7,884 bases of DNA from M50B103 sp041667565 (lineage in GTDB: Bacteria; Fidelibacterota; Fidelibacteria; Fidelibacterales; Fidelibacteraceae): contig CAZNFT010000075.1 in NCBI GenBank assembly GCA_964572745.1, positions 1 through 7,884 of the forward strand, written 5' to 3'. The notes under the pieces are model-generated. The model made no database searches and had not been told where the DNA came from. It saw nothing but the letters and a program-made list of their open reading frames with translations. Numbering within the stretch: the first letter of the stretch is position 1; each line of letters begins with the position of its first letter. The translations under genes were made by a program, and so were the position numbers. This document shows, in pieces, positions 5,117-7,884 of the stretch.

Positions 5117-7754
5117 AGCTCTCATCGTTCTTGTGATACTTACAGTCGCTTTACAAGCATCACAAGCATTTAAAATAACCCAATCTTCACAATTATTATC
5201 CGGAAATAAAGCAAAGGGAATTATAGGCGATTATCTTATCGACAACAACACTGCTTCCTTTGTCATCTCAAATATATCCCATAAGATAAATCCCGGGAAA
5301 TCAGGTGGATTATGCCTGGATGCAACTCTTAAGGGTGGATTGGATGATTTTGACCTACTCTACCTTTATCTGAACAATGATTATCCGCGCCAGGCTGTTT
5401 ATACTAGTCTTGAAATAGTATCTGCCGGAGCTCCTCACGATTCTGCTCATATTCGCGTAAGTGGTGTTGATTCTGATAATGCTTCTATAAAAATAATCAC
5501 AGACTATATTCTTTACGACAATACACCCACATTGAAAGTTAAAACAGAATTTAAAAACACATCTTCTTCTGCGATAAAATCCTACGGCATTGGTGATGCC
5601 TTTTCTTGGGGAAGTACTCCTTTTGTCCCCGGCAAGAAAGCGAGTGTAAACTGGCTGGCCTCTACAACCCCCAATACAGTTTATGGCTATTGGGCAAAGA
5701 AAAGCTTTGATGCCATTCATGGCAGTTACTGGAGTGATACAACGATTGAGGAAGAAGATCTGAAGGCCGGAGAAACGACATCTATGACAAGATATTTCAC
5801 CCTTGCTGAGAATCTTGCAGGCGTTTACAATAACTATCTTGATGCGAAAGCTCTTCCCAGCGGAGACGTAAATGTTACTGTGCTCCAACAAGGTGAAGCC
5901 TTTGACAATGCCTTGATCTGGTTTATAAAAGAATTCGACCCAAAACCGACTTTAGAAGTCACCACAGATAATTTGGGATCTGCGAGCTCTCGTTTGGAAA
6001 CAGGAAATTGGGTCTGCACAGTCACAGGAGGTGGTCAGACGGAAAATAAGTCTTTCAGCATTTTAGACAACTCAAGTACAAATATTGCATTTGATCTTGA
6101 CGCCCCTCTTACACCCCAACTTGGATATGATACACTTACTATTATTCAATCTCCTTTAATTAATATTCCCGCCATGGCCCTTCCGGGGGACACGATAGAA
6201 ATAAAGATCGAGCTGGTAACTACTGAAAGTGTTGAATCGGTAGCTCTTGTTTTTAACAACAGAGAAAATGATATAAATTTTATTGAGACTAATGAAAGCT
6301 CTCCTTTTGGGCTCAGAATTTTAAATGCTTATCTCCCCGAAAAAATGCTCTATGGACTCTATGACCTCAAGCTGTATTGCACAGGTCCCGATAGTCTTGA
6401 TGTCTCAGAAAGCTCCATCTATGTCATCCCTGAATACAAAAAAGAATTTACTATCATCCATGTTACGGACACTCACCTTCCCTCTCACCTTTATTGGGGA
6501 GATGAGGGTTTAGAAACTGATTTTACAGAGCTGGAAGATTTTGAAGCTGTCATTGATGATATCAATATTATTAATCCTGATTTTGTCCTGCATACCGGTG
6601 ATTTTATTAACGATGGCGAGATTGAAGCATTGGGAATTCCATCAATTTCGCTGGCAAAAACTCTATTACATAAATTAGATGTTCCTCTTTATCTGGTTGC
6701 AGGTAATCACGATCTGGGCGGGTGGAAAGCAACGCCCGCACCGGACGGCACGGCACGACGCACCTGGTGGAATTTCTTTGGCTGGAAATATCTCAGCTCC
6801 TTAAGTCCGACAGATGTCACAACTCAAGACTATTCCTTTAATTATGGAAAAACTCACTTTATAGGACTGGAAGCCTACGATAATTATGATGAATGGCGCA
6901 AAGAACTCTATGGCAATACCAGCTTTATTTCTTCACAGCTTACATGGCTGAATGATAATCTTGCCAAGCACAGCGATGACAGCTTGATCGTTCTTTTTTA
7001 TCATTATGATTTTAAAAATGAACTGAATCTTACTGATCTGGGAGTAGATATTGCTCTTTGGGGACATGTTCATGGGAATAATGAAGACAACGCTCATCCC
7101 TACAGTATAAGTACTGAAGCAACTTGTGATGGCCGACGAGGATATCGGATAATAAGGATACGCAATAATGAAATGGTCTTTAACCAAGCGGTCCGGGCAG
7201 GTGAAAACGGCAATAACATTAGCCAGGTTTATAATGCAGATAGTACCCTGATTAGAATTAATAATACCTTTGATTTTGATCTTGAAAACTGTTTAGTAAA
7301 ATTTCCTCTTGAACACAATAAAACCCTTGATTATTTGAGCAATGCCGAACTCTTCCAAATTGACACGCTCTCCGATCAAAAAATGGTTTATGCTCTCGTG
7401 AACGTTCCTGCCAATTCTATGGCAGAGGTTAGCATTGTGACAAAAGAAAAAGAAGTCGCCATTGACACAATATTTCCAGAAACACCTTTCTTGATGAAAG
7501 CCTATCCAAATCCCTTTAATCCAAAATTAGCTATCAGCTATCAGCTGTCAGCTAACAGCAATCTTACGATTAATATTTTGGATATAAATGGACGATTGGT
7601 CGATACGCTCTATACAGGTTATCAAACAGCAGGTAATTTTGAGCTGAACTGGGATGCCAGTATGCAACCGTCAGGTATTTATTTTATAAATGCGACAATC
7701 CAAAACGACTCAGGCATAGAGCAATTTGTTGAAAAGTGTTTATTAATGAAATAG
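5103..7754 (+). CDS. secreted calcineurin-like metallophosphoesterase with T9SS-type C-terminal sorting domain
   Basis: The 883-residue protein begins with a signal peptide (residues 1-22, likely cleavage after ASQA). Next is a beta-rich region of about 230 residues that resembles, by eye, the N-terminal part of secreted CehA/McbA-like proteins (GDYLIDNN and GKSGGLCLDA segments). A carboxypeptidase-regulatory-like Ig fold follows at about 254-340, then a second Ig-like domain at about 346-447. The metallophosphoesterase domain at about 450-690 has every metal motif: D456-x-H458, GD499-500, GNHD 534-537, H634 and GHVH 654-657. The end (800-883) is a Por/type IX-like sorting domain with YPNPFNP at 801-807. 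It therefore probably hydrolyses a phosphoester outside the inner membrane, perhaps at the cell surface; the substrate is unknown. It overlaps the upstream flippase-like gene by 14 bp, suggesting translational coupling, and is followed by a terminator. Confidence 0.9.
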   Translation: MKKFKALIVLVILTVALQASQAFKITQSSQLLSGNKAKGIIGDYLIDNNTASFVISNISHKINPGKSGGLCLDATLKGGLDDFDLLYLYLNNDYPRQAVYTSLEIVSAGAPHDSAHIRVSGVDSDNASIKIITDYILYDNTPTLKVKTEFKNTSSSAIKSYGIGDAFSWGSTPFVPGKKASVNWLASTTPNTVYGYWAKKSFDAIHGSYWSDTTIEEEDLKAGETTSMTRYFTLAENLAGVYNNYLDAKALPSGDVNVTVLQQGEAFDNALIWFIKEFDPKPTLEVTTDNLGSASSRLETGNWVCTVTGGGQTENKSFSILDNSSTNIAFDLDAPLTPQLGYDTLTIIQSPLINIPAMALPGDTIEIKIELVTTESVESVALVFNNRENDINFIETNESSPFGLRILNAYLPEKMLYGLYDLKLYCTGPDSLDVSESSIYVIPEYKKEFTIIHVTDTHLPSHLYWGDEGLETDFTELEDFEAVIDDINIINPDFVLHTGDFINDGEIEALGIPSISLAKTLLHKLDVPLYLVAGNHDLGGWKATPAPDGTARRTWWNFFGWKYLSSLSPTDVTTQDYSFNYGKTHFIGLEAYDNYDEWRKELYGNTSFISSQLTWLNDNLAKHSDDSLIVLFYHYDFKNELNLTDLGVDIALWGHVHGNNEDNAHPYSISTEATCDGRRGYRIIRIRNNEMVFNQAVRAGENGNNISQVYNADSTLIRINNTFDFDLENCLVKFPLEHNKTLDYLSNAELFQIDTLSDQKMVYALVNVPANSMAEVSIVTKEKEVAIDTIFPETPFLMKAYPNPFNPKLAISYQLSANSNLTINILDINGRLVDTLYTGYQTAGNFELNWDASMQPSGIYFINATIQNDSGIEQFVEKCLLMK
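7529..7559 (+). repeat. heptanucleotide tandem repeat inside the sorting-domain coding region
   Basis: Four 7-bp units AGCTATC, AGCTATC, AGCTGTC and AGCTAAC, plus a final AGC, run in tandem. They encode LAISYQLSANS just after YPNPFNP. That part of the sorting domain normally has a beta strand of the type TxIxYxL, so the repeat still fits the expected fold. TTAGCT at 7527-7532 and AGCTAA at 7550-7555 also form an inverted repeat around it. Confidence 0.75.
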
Positions 7755-7780
7755 TGTTAAACGTAAATTACAAAACCTAG

Positions 7781-7806
7781 GGGCTGAATAATATCGGCCC
7801 TTTTTT
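7781..7806 (+). terminator. rho-independent terminator of the flippase-phosphoesterase unit
   Basis: GGGCTGA (7781-7787) pairs with TCGGCCC (7794-7800), including one G-T wobble, across a 6-nt loop (ATAATA). Six Ts (7801-7806) follow directly. It lies 26 nt after the phosphoesterase stop codon and closes the unit. Confidence 0.88.
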
Positions 7807-7884
7807 ATATTCCATAAAACAAAAGACCTGCCTTAGCACGTCTTTACAGGTTTACTCTGTTCTATGCGCGAAATGCCACTTGTC
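7807..7884. other. short intergenic end with two mutually exclusive hairpins
   Basis: No coding frame is supported in the last 78 bases. AAAGAC (7822-7827) can pair with GTCTTT (7840-7845), while the overlapping ACCTG (7826-7830) can pair with CAGGT (7847-7851). The two stems share bases 7826-7827, so they cannot both form fully. The region is cut by the window edge and its role is unclear. Confidence 0.3.

Noticed and set aside
6714..6775. Locally GC-rich patch in the phosphoesterase gene, considered as a possible insertion.
   Set aside because: It directly follows the GNHD motif and encodes Gly/Pro/Ala/Arg-rich residues in frame with an intact catalytic domain, so amino-acid composition explains the GC content.

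Overview
The window is AT-rich and carries three complete genes, all on the + strand, in two transcription units. A strictly periodic repeat array sits in front of the first unit. The best guess for the organism is an anaerobic, Gram-negative member of the FCB group, perhaps Cloacimonadota or a related candidate phylum. Two observations support this: a single-chain, oxygen-sensitive type of pyruvate:ferredoxin oxidoreductase, and an exported protein ending in a type IX secretion-like C-terminal sorting domain (YPNPFNP motif, final residues KCLLMK). The phylum is inferred from these protein features only.

Region by region. Positions 1-344 hold no confident gene. Bases 27-161 are five 24-bp tandem units with two alternating spacer forms, closed by a sixth core in inverted orientation that can pair with its neighbour as a 15-bp hairpin. 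One frame through the array encodes a short cationic, hydrophobic octapeptide-repeat ORF of doubtful reality. Positions 345-3845 encode a 1166-residue pyruvate:ferredoxin oxidoreductase (nifJ), followed by a strong intrinsic terminator with a GAAA loop. Positions 3906-4033 are a short intergenic region with two modest inverted repeats. Positions 4034-5116 encode a polytopic membrane protein of the lysylphosphatidylglycerol synthase/flippase-like family (UPF0104). It overlaps by 14 bp an 883-residue secreted metallophosphoesterase at 5103-7754, which starts with TTG. An intrinsic terminator at 7781-7806 closes this second unit.

How the genes work together. The first unit is central anaerobic metabolism: oxidation of pyruvate to acetyl-CoA with reduction of ferredoxin. 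The second appears to be a two-gene envelope operon, with an inner-membrane lipid-transporter-like protein translationally coupled to an exported phosphoesterase. A shared role in handling an envelope lipid or phosphoester is an inference from the gene order. The parts least explained by known genes are the 24-bp array with its inverted end and the composite architecture of the metallophosphoesterase.
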